Positions 45,237-53,504 of a DNA stretch of 64,000 bases are shown here, in pieces. This DNA is from CAZENU01 sp965222125. GTDB lineage: Bacteria; Chloroflexota; Dehalococcoidia; Lucifugimonadales; CAZENU01. Within the stretch, counting starts at the first letter, position 1; each line of letters starts with the position of its first letter. The translations under genes and the position numbers were made by a program. The notes beneath the pieces are model-generated. The model did not search any database. It saw only the letters and a program-made list of their open reading frames with translations, and had not been told where the DNA came from. The stretch is from positions 186,001 to 250,000 of the forward strand of contig CBDCTC010000002.1 in assembly GCA_965222125.1 (NCBI GenBank), written 5' to 3'.

Positions 45237-45281
45237 CCTACACCGGCATCGTCCGGCCGGAGGCCGCGCGGTGCGCGTCGG
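45237..45281. repeat. Right-hand copy of the 45-bp direct repeat flanking the HEPN/DUF262 island
   Basis: This is the 3' end of the intact aldolase gene. It matches 43096-43140 in the same orientation with 5 mismatches in 45 bases, and together the two bracket 43141-45236. Divergence means the duplication is not recent, or that the left copy comes from a paralogous aldolase. Confidence 0.7.
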
Positions 45282-46134
45282 CGATTTCGCGCCGGGGGAC
45301 TCCGATGATCTTCGCTCCGATCTCCTCGATGACGTACCTGGCGCGCTCCTCGTCCGACATCGACGGGTCCGCCCAGCTGCACAGGAACGCCAGGCCAGCC
45401 TTGTCGCAGGCCGACTTGACGATGTTTCTGGCCTCGTCCATCTGCGGCGTGTAGGGCGGGTCGTGCAGGTCGGGGTCGCCGAAGGACAGGCCCATGTCTC
45501 CGGGGCCCCACTCGGCGAACGCGAGACCGGGCGTGCCCGCGATGGCGTCCGCATCCGGCAGGCAGTGCCGGTCTTCGATCTTCAGGCCGAGCATCAGCTC
45601 GCCGTCGGGGTTCAGCGGCCAGGGGTCGGCGATGCGCATGTACTCCGAAGGCGATATGTCGCCCCAGATCTCCGCAGGCACCGCTTGGCCGCCCTGTCCC
45701 CGCCTGCCCTCCGGGATACCCTGGTCGCGCCCGATGGTCTGATGTACGTACCGCACCGTGGCCACGAACGCCCTGACGGCATCGGCGCTGCGTGCGTGCG
45801 TGTGCAGGATGCCGTGCACGCCGGTCGTCAGCACCTGCCGGACCTGCCACGCGTTGTAGTAGACCTCCTCCGGGCTGATGCAGTTGGAAGGCAGCGTCGT
45901 GACGACTGTAGGCGTCGGGTGGCCGCTGGGCGTTGGGCCCCCGTCCTTCAGTCCGCGCATGAAGTTCATCAGCCCGACGACGTCGAAGGGCCGATGCTCG
46001 AAGTCGGTCAGGATCATGTCGGCCCACGTCTGGGCCATCTCGCGGCCGGCCTCGTAGGTCAGCTCTGGGGCCCCGGCCGTGAATATCTCCTGGCCCTGCT
46101 GCAGTAGCTCGATGCACTTGTTGATCCTCGCCAT
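45238..46134 (-). CDS. HpcH/HpaI-family aldolase
   Basis: The 298-residue TIM-barrel protein has GLKIEDRHCLPDADAIAG and AEWGPGDMGLSFG, where the Glu and Asp bind the divalent metal, plus THARSADA in the core. The family cleaves or forms 2-keto-3-hydroxy acids, releasing pyruvate or glyoxylate-like units. The ATG at 46134 has AGGAGG about 7 bases upstream. It is divergent from the Ldh-family gene, suggesting shared regulation of a hydroxy-acid pathway. Confidence 0.9.
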   Translation of the reverse strand: MARINKCIELLQQGQEIFTAGAPELTYEAGREMAQTWADMILTDFEHRPFDVVGLMNFMRGLKDGGPTPSGHPTPTVVTTLPSNCISPEEVYYNAWQVRQVLTTGVHGILHTHARSADAVRAFVATVRYVHQTIGRDQGIPEGRRGQGGQAVPAEIWGDISPSEYMRIADPWPLNPDGELMLGLKIEDRHCLPDADAIAGTPGLAFAEWGPGDMGLSFGDPDLHDPPYTPQMDEARNIVKSACDKAGLAFLCSWADPSMSDEERARYVIEEIGAKIIGVPRREIADAHRAASGRTMPV

Positions 46135-46208
46135 GCGTGAACCTCCTGTCGTCGTTCCCGATTCGGACATTCTTCGTCTACCGTGAGCATATCACCGCTC
46201 CCCGCGCG

Positions 46209-46236
46209 TTGGAAGCAGGCGGGGTAGTGGTACAAT
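46209..46236 (+). promoter_or_regulatory. Candidate promoter of the Ldh-family gene
   Basis: TTGGAA (46209-46214) and TACAAT (46231-46236) are 16 bases apart, about 48 bases before the start codon. Confidence 0.5.
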
Positions 46237-46283
46237 TCCGCCGTCGCCGAAACGGCACGGCGCAGACGATAACGGAGGACCAG

Positions 46284-47372
46284 ATGCTCGAGCGGTTCAA
46301 GGTGCCGGCGGACGACCAGGTCAGGGTGCCGGAGCGCGCTCTTCGCGCCACGGTCGCGGCAATCTTCGAAAAGATGGGCGAAACGGCGGAGGACTCCGCC
46401 GCCGGCGCCGACGTGCTCGTCACGGCCGACCTTCGAGGCGTTGAGACCCACGGCGTCTCCAACATGATGCGGGCCTACGTCGAGCGGTACGCCGAGGGCG
46501 GCATGAAGGCACGCGCCGACTGGCGCATCGTCAGGGAGTCGCCTGCCACCGCCACCGTAGACGCGGACACCGGGCTCGTCACGATCCTGGGGCCCAGGAT
46601 GATGGGAATCGCCATAGAGAAGGCCCGTGAGGTCGGCGTGGGCGTCGTGACCGTGCGTAACGCGGGACACTCCGGGGCGATCGGCCATCACGCCATGCTC
46701 GCGGCCGAGCAGGACATGATCGGCGTGACCATGACCGCCGGGGGCGCCGCCGTCGTGCCGACGTTCGGCGCCGAGCCGAGGTTCGGCACGAACCCCATCG
46801 CCATCGCAGCGCCGGCGCGCACGGAGGCCCCGTTCCTCTTCGACGTGGCCACCAGCGCCGTGGCAGGCAACAAGACCGCCCTGGCCAGGCGGGTGGGGGC
46901 AGCCGTCGAGCCGAACTGGATCACCGACCTGGACGGCAGTCCGATCAACGACGGCAGGGTGATGCCGGAGCTCGGCGACTACTTCATGCTGCCGTTCGGC
47001 GGGACGCGCGAGAACGGCTCGCACAAGGGCTACGGCTTCGGGATGATGGCGGAGGTGATGTCGACCCTGTTGTCGGGCGCGCTCCCGGGCATGCTCCCCG
47101 GCAGCGTCAACTCCAGCCATCAATTCGCGGCCTACGACATCGCGGCGTTCACCGACGTCGACCAGTTCAAGGACACGATGGACGAAACGCTGCGCACCCT
47201 TCGGACCACCAAGCCGGCGCCGGGCCACGACCGCGTGCTGTATCCGGGCCTGTCGGAGCACGAGGAGGCGCGGGACCGCCGCGCGAACGGCATCCCGCTG
47301 CACCGCGAGGTCGTGCAATGGTTCGACGACATCACGGCAGAGCTCTCGCTGCCGGCGCTCGAGACAGCCTAG
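46284..47372 (+). CDS. Ldh-family (malate/L-lactate, YlbC/ComC-type) NAD(P)-dependent dehydrogenase
   Basis: The 362-residue protein starts at the ATG at 46284 after CGGAGG. It shows DLRGVETHGVSNM (the family's RG..SHG region), VRNAGHSGAIGHHA, and FGTNPIAIAAP with the SHKGYGFGMM glycine loop. This non-Rossmann family reduces or oxidises 2-keto/2-hydroxy acids. Its divergent neighbour is the HpcH/HpaI aldolase, so both may act on a shared keto acid. Confidence 0.92.
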   Translation: MLERFKVPADDQVRVPERALRATVAAIFEKMGETAEDSAAGADVLVTADLRGVETHGVSNMMRAYVERYAEGGMKARADWRIVRESPATATVDADTGLVTILGPRMMGIAIEKAREVGVGVVTVRNAGHSGAIGHHAMLAAEQDMIGVTMTAGGAAVVPTFGAEPRFGTNPIAIAAPARTEAPFLFDVATSAVAGNKTALARRVGAAVEPNWITDLDGSPINDGRVMPELGDYFMLPFGGTRENGSHKGYGFGMMAEVMSTLLSGALPGMLPGSVNSSHQFAAYDIAAFTDVDQFKDTMDETLRTLRTTKPAPGHDRVLYPGLSEHEEARDRRANGIPLHREVVQWFDDITAELSLPALETA

Positions 47373-47418
47373 CCGAACGTCAGACCGGACATCACCAAGA
47401 CCAGGGAGGACATCAGCC

Positions 47419-48333
47419 ATGGCTAAACGATACGGAGTCGGCAACTACCAGTACGAGTCGGTGGACGAGTGGCCGATCGACGACATCCCCGGCGTCGCCT
47501 CCGACGTGGCGTGCGACTCGGACGGGCGCGTGTACGTCGCCGTAAGGAACTCCCAGGAGTTCGACAACAACCACGGCTCGGTCGTCGTCTACGATCGGGA
47601 CGGCCATCGTCTCGGATCGTGGGGCGAAGAGTACCTGAAGGTGCCGCACAGCATCTGGATCAGCCCTTCCGACGAGATCTTCTTCACCGACACCTGGGAC
47701 CACGTGATGCGCAAGTACTCGACCGCGGGCGACGTGCTGATGACGCTGGGCCTGCCGGGTATGGCCGGGGCGCCCGGAGGGCCCTTCAACATGCCGACGG
47801 GCGCGGTGCAGGCCGCCAACGGCGACATCTACGTCGCGGACGGCTACCGGCAGAGCCGCATCCACCGCTTCACGGCGGACGGCGAGCTGACCCTGTCCTG
47901 GGGCTCAGGGGACCTGACCCACTTCGACGAGAACATTCACGGCTCGACCGCGACGCCGGGGACCGGGCCGGGCGAGTTCAACCTTCCCCACAGCGTCAAC
48001 CTAGGGCCCGACGGCCGCGTCTACGTGATGGACCGGAGCAACGCGCGCATCCAGGTCTTCGACGCCGACGGCAACTACCTGGACCAGTGGAACGACGTGC
48101 CCATCCCGAACCAGGCCACCGTTGACGACGACAACGTCATGCACGTGGCCGGGATCGCGGGCGTCCAGCTATACACCGTCGACGGAGAGCTGCTGGGCAC
48201 ATGGGGCGAGAGCGGCGACCGGCCGGACCAGTTCAGCGGCGCTCCCCACGGGATATCCATCGACTCCAACGGCGACGTCTATGTCGCGCAGGTAGGTGCA
48301 TCGAAGGCCCTGAACAAGTTTGCCCGCGTGTAG
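47419..48333 (+). CDS. NHL-repeat six-bladed beta-propeller protein
   Basis: The 304-residue protein contains at least five repeats of the pattern PxGVxVxxxGxVYVxD (for example HSIWISPSDEIFFTD, SVNLGPDGRVYVMD, GISIDSNGDVYVA). No signal peptide is seen. Related proteins are annotated as peptidylglycine alpha-amidating lyase-like or SMP-30-like; the activity is unknown. It follows the Ldh gene by 46 bases and is probably in its operon. Confidence 0.85.
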   Translation: MAKRYGVGNYQYESVDEWPIDDIPGVASDVACDSDGRVYVAVRNSQEFDNNHGSVVVYDRDGHRLGSWGEEYLKVPHSIWISPSDEIFFTDTWDHVMRKYSTAGDVLMTLGLPGMAGAPGGPFNMPTGAVQAANGDIYVADGYRQSRIHRFTADGELTLSWGSGDLTHFDENIHGSTATPGTGPGEFNLPHSVNLGPDGRVYVMDRSNARIQVFDADGNYLDQWNDVPIPNQATVDDDNVMHVAGIAGVQLYTVDGELLGTWGESGDRPDQFSGAPHGISIDSNGDVYVAQVGASKALNKFARV

Positions 48334-48491
48334 CGGCGACGGCCATGGGAGCCAACGGAGCTTCCCGGCCTTCGTTGCAGACCGAGTTCCAGAACGAGCT
48401 ATGGACCGTGCCGACGAGCACGCGGAACCGCGGCCAGGGCTGTACGAATTTCGGTCGCATAGCATTGGCGCCTCCAGACGGCTGCGGAATC

Positions 48492-48521
48492 TTGAATGTC
48501 CCAAGTCGGCCACGGTATAAT
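48492..48521 (+). promoter_or_regulatory. Candidate ferredoxin promoter
   Basis: TTGAAT (48492-48497) and TATAAT (48516-48521) are 18 bases apart, about 74 bases before the ferredoxin start. Confidence 0.55.
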
Positions 48522-48594
48522 TTCGCCCGGAGTCGACGTGGTGAATTGTTTCACCAGCGCAACGTGCGGACCGCCAAGGGAGGTTGCCCAGCAG

Positions 48595-48843
48595 ATGACC
48601 TACATAATCGCAGAGCCGTGTGTCGCCGTTAAGGATGCGGCTTGCGTCGACGTCTGTCCGGTCGACTGCATCTACACGTCGGACGAAGACAACATGTACT
48701 ACATCCATCCGGAGGAGTGCATAGACTGCGCGGCGTGCGAGCCCGTGTGCCCCGTCGTCGCCATCTTCGCCGAGGAGGACACCCCTCCCCAATGGGACAG
48801 CTACATCGACCTGAACTACGAGTACTTCGGGACGCCCCGTTAG
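48595..48843 (+). CDS. Seven/eight-iron bacterial ferredoxin
   Basis: The 82-residue protein starts at the ATG at 48595 (AAGGGAGG upstream). Cluster ligands lie in CVAVKDAACVDVCPVDC and CIDCAACEPVCPV. The first set has wide spacing, as in 3Fe-4S/4Fe-4S ferredoxins of the FdxA type. It is a soluble electron carrier; the partner is unknown. Confidence 0.93.
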   Translation: MTYIIAEPCVAVKDAACVDVCPVDCIYTSDEDNMYYIHPEECIDCAACEPVCPVVAIFAEEDTPPQWDSYIDLNYEYFGTPR

Positions 48844-48901
48844 CTTAGGCCGCGCCGGGAGGCTCTACTCGCTCCGAGCGGGTCGATGGCGCAGGCCGCC
48901 G

Positions 48902-49144
48902 CTATCGCGCGAACTCGTACACCTGCATAGGGACGGACTTCTTCGCCGCCGTCCGTCCGTGGACCATGAGGCGCACCTTCTCGGTGGTCTCGCGGGCGAA
49001 GGAGCGCTGCCCGCATTGCTGGCATACGGTGGACGGCACCCCGCCAACGAGAACGTAGCGGCCATCCACCCTGAAGACCTCCTACACCGTCTCCATCCGG
49101 CCTTCTTCCGCGTTGCAGACGTTACAAACGATGAGGTCGAACAC
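48902..49144 (-). pseudogene. YgiT-type zinc-finger antitoxin with premature stop
   Basis: From a GTG at 49144 (GGAGGAG upstream) the frame reads FDLIVCNVCNAEEGRMETV, hits a TAG at 49082-49084, and then continues in the same frame as EVFRVDGRYVLVGGVPSTVCQQCGQ... EFAR to 48902. The CxxC...CxxC finger and VVGGVP-like segment match YgiT-type antitoxin N-termini. It lies 2 bases after the toxin remnant. Confidence 0.7.
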
Positions 49145-49146
49145 TC

Positions 49147-49452
49147 CTACCTTCTCCTCCCGTAGTCCTGCCACTCCACGCTGCCGGCTCGTGGAGCGTA
49201 ACAATCCTAAGTTGCGGGGAGTCGGCGTCGGATACTTGGATATGAAGAGGCCGCCCAGACTCGGTGAAGCCCAGTACTAGCCACGTCGGCCCGTACTTAT
49301 CCTCCGATACCCTTCACTATGACGGCGCCCGCGCCCGCCTCTCCAATCTCCCTCTCACTGATGTCTCGTTCCACGGCCCGCCTGAAAGCATGCCCTGACA
49401 AATCAAACTCGCCGGCGGTCAACTGTGATCGGACCTGCGCGATCGTCCTCAT
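49147..49452 (-). pseudogene. DUF4258-type toxin remnant with two frameshifts
   Basis: An ATG at 49452 with GGAGG upstream starts MRTIAQVRSQLTAGEFDLS and GHAFRRAVERDIS, matching DUF4258 toxins. Around 49300-49318 the frame shifts, and the rest follows in another frame: SEDKYGPTWLVLGF and ESGRPLHIQVSD ... LRIVTLHEP. A second shift near 49165-49175 restores EWQDYGRRR and a stop at 49147. Toxin followed by a YgiT antitoxin is the usual order of this type II module. Both genes are inactive as read. Confidence 0.75.
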
Positions 49453-49828
49453 TGTTCCTCCCGCCATGGCAAGTCCGCCACGCGCATGCCCGCAGTCTTG
49501 CCGAGCACGTCATCAGCGCGTTGGTCATGGCGGTTGCGTGGATAAGCCGCGAGTGCGAGAAACGGCAGTCGGGCCGCATCCTGCTCCGTGCCTCGATCGT
49601 ACACGATCCTCGGCGAAGACTTCCGCACCGCTCCCGCTACCCTGCCTCCGTCGGGGCGAAGTCGCTTACTCACAGATTGCGTCGGGTGTATAATCGAGGC
49701 AGTTGTCGGGGTCGATGCCGGTAGGGGTCCGCCCCCGCGAGACTTGACGCGATCGGAGCGCGGCGCGGGTCGGGCCGGGGTCTGCCGCCGCCCTGCTCCC
49801 GTGACTATTCCTATGACGGAGGGCTGAA
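49453..49828 (+). other. Region upstream of aconitase with candidate promoter
   Basis: TTACTC (49666-49671) and TATAAT (49689-49694) are 17 bases apart and would give a 5' leader of about 128 nt before aconitase, including a GGGGTCC...CCCCC hairpin near 49725. On the minus strand 49455-49680 is open but no family was recognised. Confidence 0.45.
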
Positions 49829-52111
49829 ATGGTCCGGATAGAGTCCACCCCCGAGATGGTCGCCAAGACCTACGCCGCCTCCCAGCGCAACCTCGAAGTC
49901 GTAAGGCGCCGGCTCGGCAGGCCGTTGACGCTGGCGGACAAGGTGCTCCTGGGGCACCTGGACGACCCGGAACGCGCCGACCTCGAGCCCGGTGCAAGCT
50001 ACCTCGACCTGCGTCCCGACCGGGTCGCCCTCCAAGACGTACTGGGCCAGACCGTGATGCTGTCGTTCATGCAGACGCGGAAGGCCAGAACGGCCGTGCC
50101 AACGACGGTGCACTGCGACCACCTGATCCAGGCCCGGGTAGAGGGCGGGAGCGACCTTCTGCAGTCGTTGGAGGAGAACGAGGAGGTCTTCGACTTCCTG
50201 CGCTCCGCGTCGGCCAAGTTCGGCGTAGGCTTCTGGGGTCCCGGCGCCGGCATCATCCACCAGGTTGTGCTGGAGCAGTACGCCTACCCCGGCGCGCTTA
50301 TCATCGGCACCGACTCCCACACCCCGAACGCCGGGGGGCTCGGCGCGTGCGCCGTCGGAGTCGGGGGCGCCGACGCCGTCGAGGTGATGGCCGGCCTTCC
50401 GTGGGAGGTGCTGTACCCGCGCCACGTCGGCGTTCGCCTCACCGGCGAGATGGGCGGCTGGACCGCGCCCAAGGACGTCATACTCTACCTGGCGGGCGAG
50501 CTGACCGTGTCCGGCGGCACTAACGCGATCATCGAGTACTTCGGCCCCGGCGCGAAGTCGATAAGCTGCACCGGCAAGGCGACCATCACGAACATGGGCG
50601 CCGAGCTGGGCGCCACCACGTCCATATTCGCGTTCGACGAGCGCATGGACACCTACCTCCGCTCCACGGGACGCGCCGAGCTGGCCGACCTCGCCGGCCG
50701 CAACAGACATCTGCTGGAGCCGGACCGAGAGGTCGAGCAGGACCCCGAGAGCTACTTCGACCGGGTGGTCGAGATCGACCTGTCGCGCCTGGAGCCACAC
50801 GTCGTCGGCCCGCACTCGCCTGATCGGGCGCGCCCGATCTCCGAGCTCGCGGCCGAGGTCGCCGACGGCTCGAACGACTTCATCGACCGGATCGACACGG
50901 CGCTGATCGGGAGCTGCACCAACTCCTCGTACGAGGACATGAGCCGGGCCGCCGACGTCGCAAAGCAGGCCAGCGCTCACGGGATCAGAGCCGCGACCGA
51001 CCTCATGGTGACGCCGGGCTCGGAGCAGGTACGCGCGACGATCGAGCGCGACGGCCAGATGGACGCCCTGAAGGACATCGACGGCGTCGTGCTGGCCAAC
51101 GCCTGCGGCCCGTGCATCGGCCAGTGGAAGCGCGAAAAGCTGATGGACGGCGTGCCCAACACGATCGTGACCTCGTACAACCGCAACTTCCCGCGGCGCA
51201 ACGACGGCCGGTCGGAGACGATGAACTTCATCGGCAGCCCGGAGGTCGTCACGGCGCTGGCGATCGCGGGCAGGCTCTCCTTCAACCCGCTGACGGACGA
51301 GCTGCAGGTCGACGGCGGCCAGGCATTCAAGCTGCGGCCTCCGGCGCCGGCGCCGGAGGTGCCGGCCGGAGGCTTCGATCCGGGCAGAGAGACTTACGAG
51401 CCGCCGCCCGGGGACGGCAGCAACGTGGTCATCACCGTCGCGCCCGACAGCGAGCGCCTTCAGCTCCTGGAGCCCTTCCCGGCCTGGGACGGCAACGACT
51501 ACGCGAACGCGCCGGTGCTCGTCAAGGTCAAGGGCAAGTGCACGACGGACCACATCTCTCCCGCGGGGCCGTGGCTGAGATTCCGGGGCCACCTGGACAG
51601 GTTCAGCGACAACATGTTCATGGGCGCGGTAAACGCCCATACCGGCGAGACGGGCAAGGGGACCAACGTGCTCTCCGGCGAGAAGGGCGTCGCGCTCTCG
51701 CGCATCGCCAGGAAGTACAAGGCGGACGGCGTGCGGTGGGTCGTGATCGGCGACGACAACTACGGCGAGGGCAGCAGCCGCGAGCACGCGGCCCTGTCGC
51801 CGAGGCTGCTCGGCGGCGCGGCGATCATCGCCAGGAGCTTCGCGCGCATCCACGAGTCGAACCTGAAGAAGCAGGGCATGCTGCCGCTGACCTTCCAGGA
51901 CCGCGACGACTACGACCTGGTCCGGGAGGACGACCGGATAAGCCTTACCGGACTGAGCGACCTGGCGCCGCGAAAGCCGGTCCAGTGCACCGTCGCCCAC
52001 GCCGACGGGACGACCGACGAGCTGGAGCTGGACCACTCGTTCGGCGCAAGACAGGTGGAGTGGTTCCGGGCCGGCTCGGCGCTGAACCTATTCCACAGGA
52101 ACGGCGCTTAG
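49829..52111 (+). CDS. acn: Aconitate hydratase (mitochondrial-type)
   Basis: The 760-residue protein interconverts citrate and isocitrate in the TCA cycle using a 4Fe-4S cluster. Cluster cysteines are seen at 363 (GSCTNSS), 426 and 429 (ACGPCIG). Other hallmarks are GTDSHTPNAGGLG, the swivelling-domain KCTTDHISPAGPW and DDNYGEGSSREHAAL. The length and motif spacing fit the 750-780-residue mitochondrial-type group rather than AcnA or AcnB. Confidence 0.95.
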   Translation: MVRIESTPEMVAKTYAASQRNLEVVRRRLGRPLTLADKVLLGHLDDPERADLEPGASYLDLRPDRVALQDVLGQTVMLSFMQTRKARTAVPTTVHCDHLIQARVEGGSDLLQSLEENEEVFDFLRSASAKFGVGFWGPGAGIIHQVVLEQYAYPGALIIGTDSHTPNAGGLGACAVGVGGADAVEVMAGLPWEVLYPRHVGVRLTGEMGGWTAPKDVILYLAGELTVSGGTNAIIEYFGPGAKSISCTGKATITNMGAELGATTSIFAFDERMDTYLRSTGRAELADLAGRNRHLLEPDREVEQDPESYFDRVVEIDLSRLEPHVVGPHSPDRARPISELAAEVADGSNDFIDRIDTALIGSCTNSSYEDMSRAADVAKQASAHGIRAATDLMVTPGSEQVRATIERDGQMDALKDIDGVVLANACGPCIGQWKREKLMDGVPNTIVTSYNRNFPRRNDGRSETMNFIGSPEVVTALAIAGRLSFNPLTDELQVDGGQAFKLRPPAPAPEVPAGGFDPGRETYEPPPGDGSNVVITVAPDSERLQLLEPFPAWDGNDYANAPVLVKVKGKCTTDHISPAGPWLRFRGHLDRFSDNMFMGAVNAHTGETGKGTNVLSGEKGVALSRIARKYKADGVRWVVIGDDNYGEGSSREHAALSPRLLGGAAIIARSFARIHESNLKKQGMLPLTFQDRDDYDLVREDDRISLTGLSDLAPRKPVQCTVAHADGTTDELELDHSFGARQVEWFRAGSALNLFHRNGA

Positions 52112-52112
52112 G

Positions 52113-52138
52113 GCCGCAAACGCTAGCTCGCTTGCGGC
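52113..52138 (+). terminator. Candidate hairpin terminator after aconitase
   Basis: GCCGCAA (52113-52119) pairs with TTGCGGC (52132-52138) around a 12-nt loop, 1 base after the stop. There is no T-run, so a Rho-independent role is doubtful. A second stem, ACGCCCC/GGGGCGT, lies at 52191-52218. Confidence 0.3.
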
Positions 52139-52271
52139 GGGACCACGCCTGCGCCACTCGATACGCGCCGTCGGCCCACTGAGTGCCCCGACGCCCCGTC
52201 GGGTGCGTCAAGGGGCGTGACCCCGGGTGAACAGGCCGTGGGAGCCTGGGTCTCGAACCGCTACGCGCCCG

Positions 52272-53384
52272 TCACTTCACCCTGCGGGTCCGGTCCGGGC
52301 GGTACTTCTCTGTCTGGGGATTGAAGTCCCGCTGTAGCCTGATGTTGCTGTCGAGCGGCAGATCGACGGACCGTCCGCCGCGCCGGTGCGATTCCATGAA
52401 GGCGAAGATGAGCTCGTTGCTGGCCTGCGCCTGCCTGATACCGCCCCGCGTCGTCGGGTCGCCGCTGTCGATGGCGGCGACGAGCTCCTCGACGATCGCC
52501 AGGGTCGTGCTGCCCGCCTCGAAGTCCGGAAACTCCTCCGACGTGCCCGGGCCCGCCTGACCGGGGTCCGTGTGCTGGCCCAGGCGGCGCAGGCGCCACT
52601 CGGAGCCGTTGCCGATTATCGAGATGGCCCCCCGCTCGCAGATGACCTCCTTCTCCGAGCCGCGCGGCGTAGTCAGGCAGTAGGCGGTCACGCCGTTCTC
52701 GTAGTGGACGACGCCGTGTCCCCCCGGGTCGACCGTCATTACGTCGCCCTCGAACGCGTCGCCGCCCCGCGTCAGGGTGGCCTGGACCGAGACGGCCCGT
52801 CGGTCGCAGTTGATCCAGTTGATCAGATCGAACCAGTGACTGCCGGAGATGAAGATCGGGTCCATGTTGTAGCTGATGATCGTCTTGAGGTCGCCGAGCT
52901 CACCGCTGTTGGCCAGCTCCCTGACGATCTCGTAGCCGGCGGCCCACCGGCGGTTCGCGCCCAGGTTGAATGCGACGCCGTTCCGCTCCACGGCCTGCGC
53001 CATCGCCTCGGCTTCCGCGAGCGAAGACGTCAGCGGCTTCTCCGCGTAGATCGCCTTGACGCCCGCGTCGGCCGCGTGGATCGTGATCTCCGCGCGCTGC
53101 TCCTGCTGGGTCCCGATGCTGATGATGTCGGGCTTCTCTTTGTCGATCATCTCGCGGAAGTCGGTGTAGAGGGAATCGGCCGGCACACCGTAGTCGTTCC
53201 CGACTCGCTCCAGCGTATCGGGCTGGAAGTCCGCGGCCGCGACGAACTCCGTGCGCTCGCACGCGACGAACGCCTGGGCGTGAGAGAAGGGATAGATACT
53301 CAATTGGTACGGCGACCTGAAGTTCGGGTACAGGCCCGTAGACCTCCATCCGCATCCGATGATCGCCGCGCGATACGTCTTCAA
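52272..53384 (-). CDS. Gfo/Idh/MocA-family oxidoreductase (paralogue A)
   Basis: The 370-residue protein begins MKTYRAAIIGCGWRSTG (NAD-binding glycine motif), has IYAEKPLTSS (the conserved EKP lysine), GANRRWAAGYEI and a C-terminal domain with SGSHWFDLINWI. It is related throughout to the next gene upstream, suggesting tandem duplication. It probably oxidises a sugar, cyclitol or aldopyranose derivative. Confidence 0.9.
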   Translation of the reverse strand: MKTYRAAIIGCGWRSTGLYPNFRSPYQLSIYPFSHAQAFVACERTEFVAAADFQPDTLERVGNDYGVPADSLYTDFREMIDKEKPDIISIGTQQEQRAEITIHAADAGVKAIYAEKPLTSSLAEAEAMAQAVERNGVAFNLGANRRWAAGYEIVRELANSGELGDLKTIISYNMDPIFISGSHWFDLINWINCDRRAVSVQATLTRGGDAFEGDVMTVDPGGHGVVHYENGVTAYCLTTPRGSEKEVICERGAISIIGNGSEWRLRRLGQHTDPGQAGPGTSEEFPDFEAGSTTLAIVEELVAAIDSGDPTTRGGIRQAQASNELIFAFMESHRRGGRSVDLPLDSNIRLQRDFNPQTEKYRPDRTRRVK

Positions 53385-53504
53385 GTCAAGTCCTCCATGC
53401 TGTGGTGATTACAACGGTCTTACGATCCGAGGAATCGGTCCCGCGACCGTGCGTCGGCGATGCGCCGTCCGGGACCGTGGAAAGAGATGCACGGGGTCCG
53501 GGCG

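Noticed and set aside
49811..52036. 741-codon minus-strand frame opposite aconitase
   Set aside because: Shadow of the aconitase gene; low-complexity translation, no start signal.
52240..52262. GGTCTCGAACC resembling a tRNA T-arm on the minus strand
   Set aside because: No acceptor, D or anticodon stems could be built around it.
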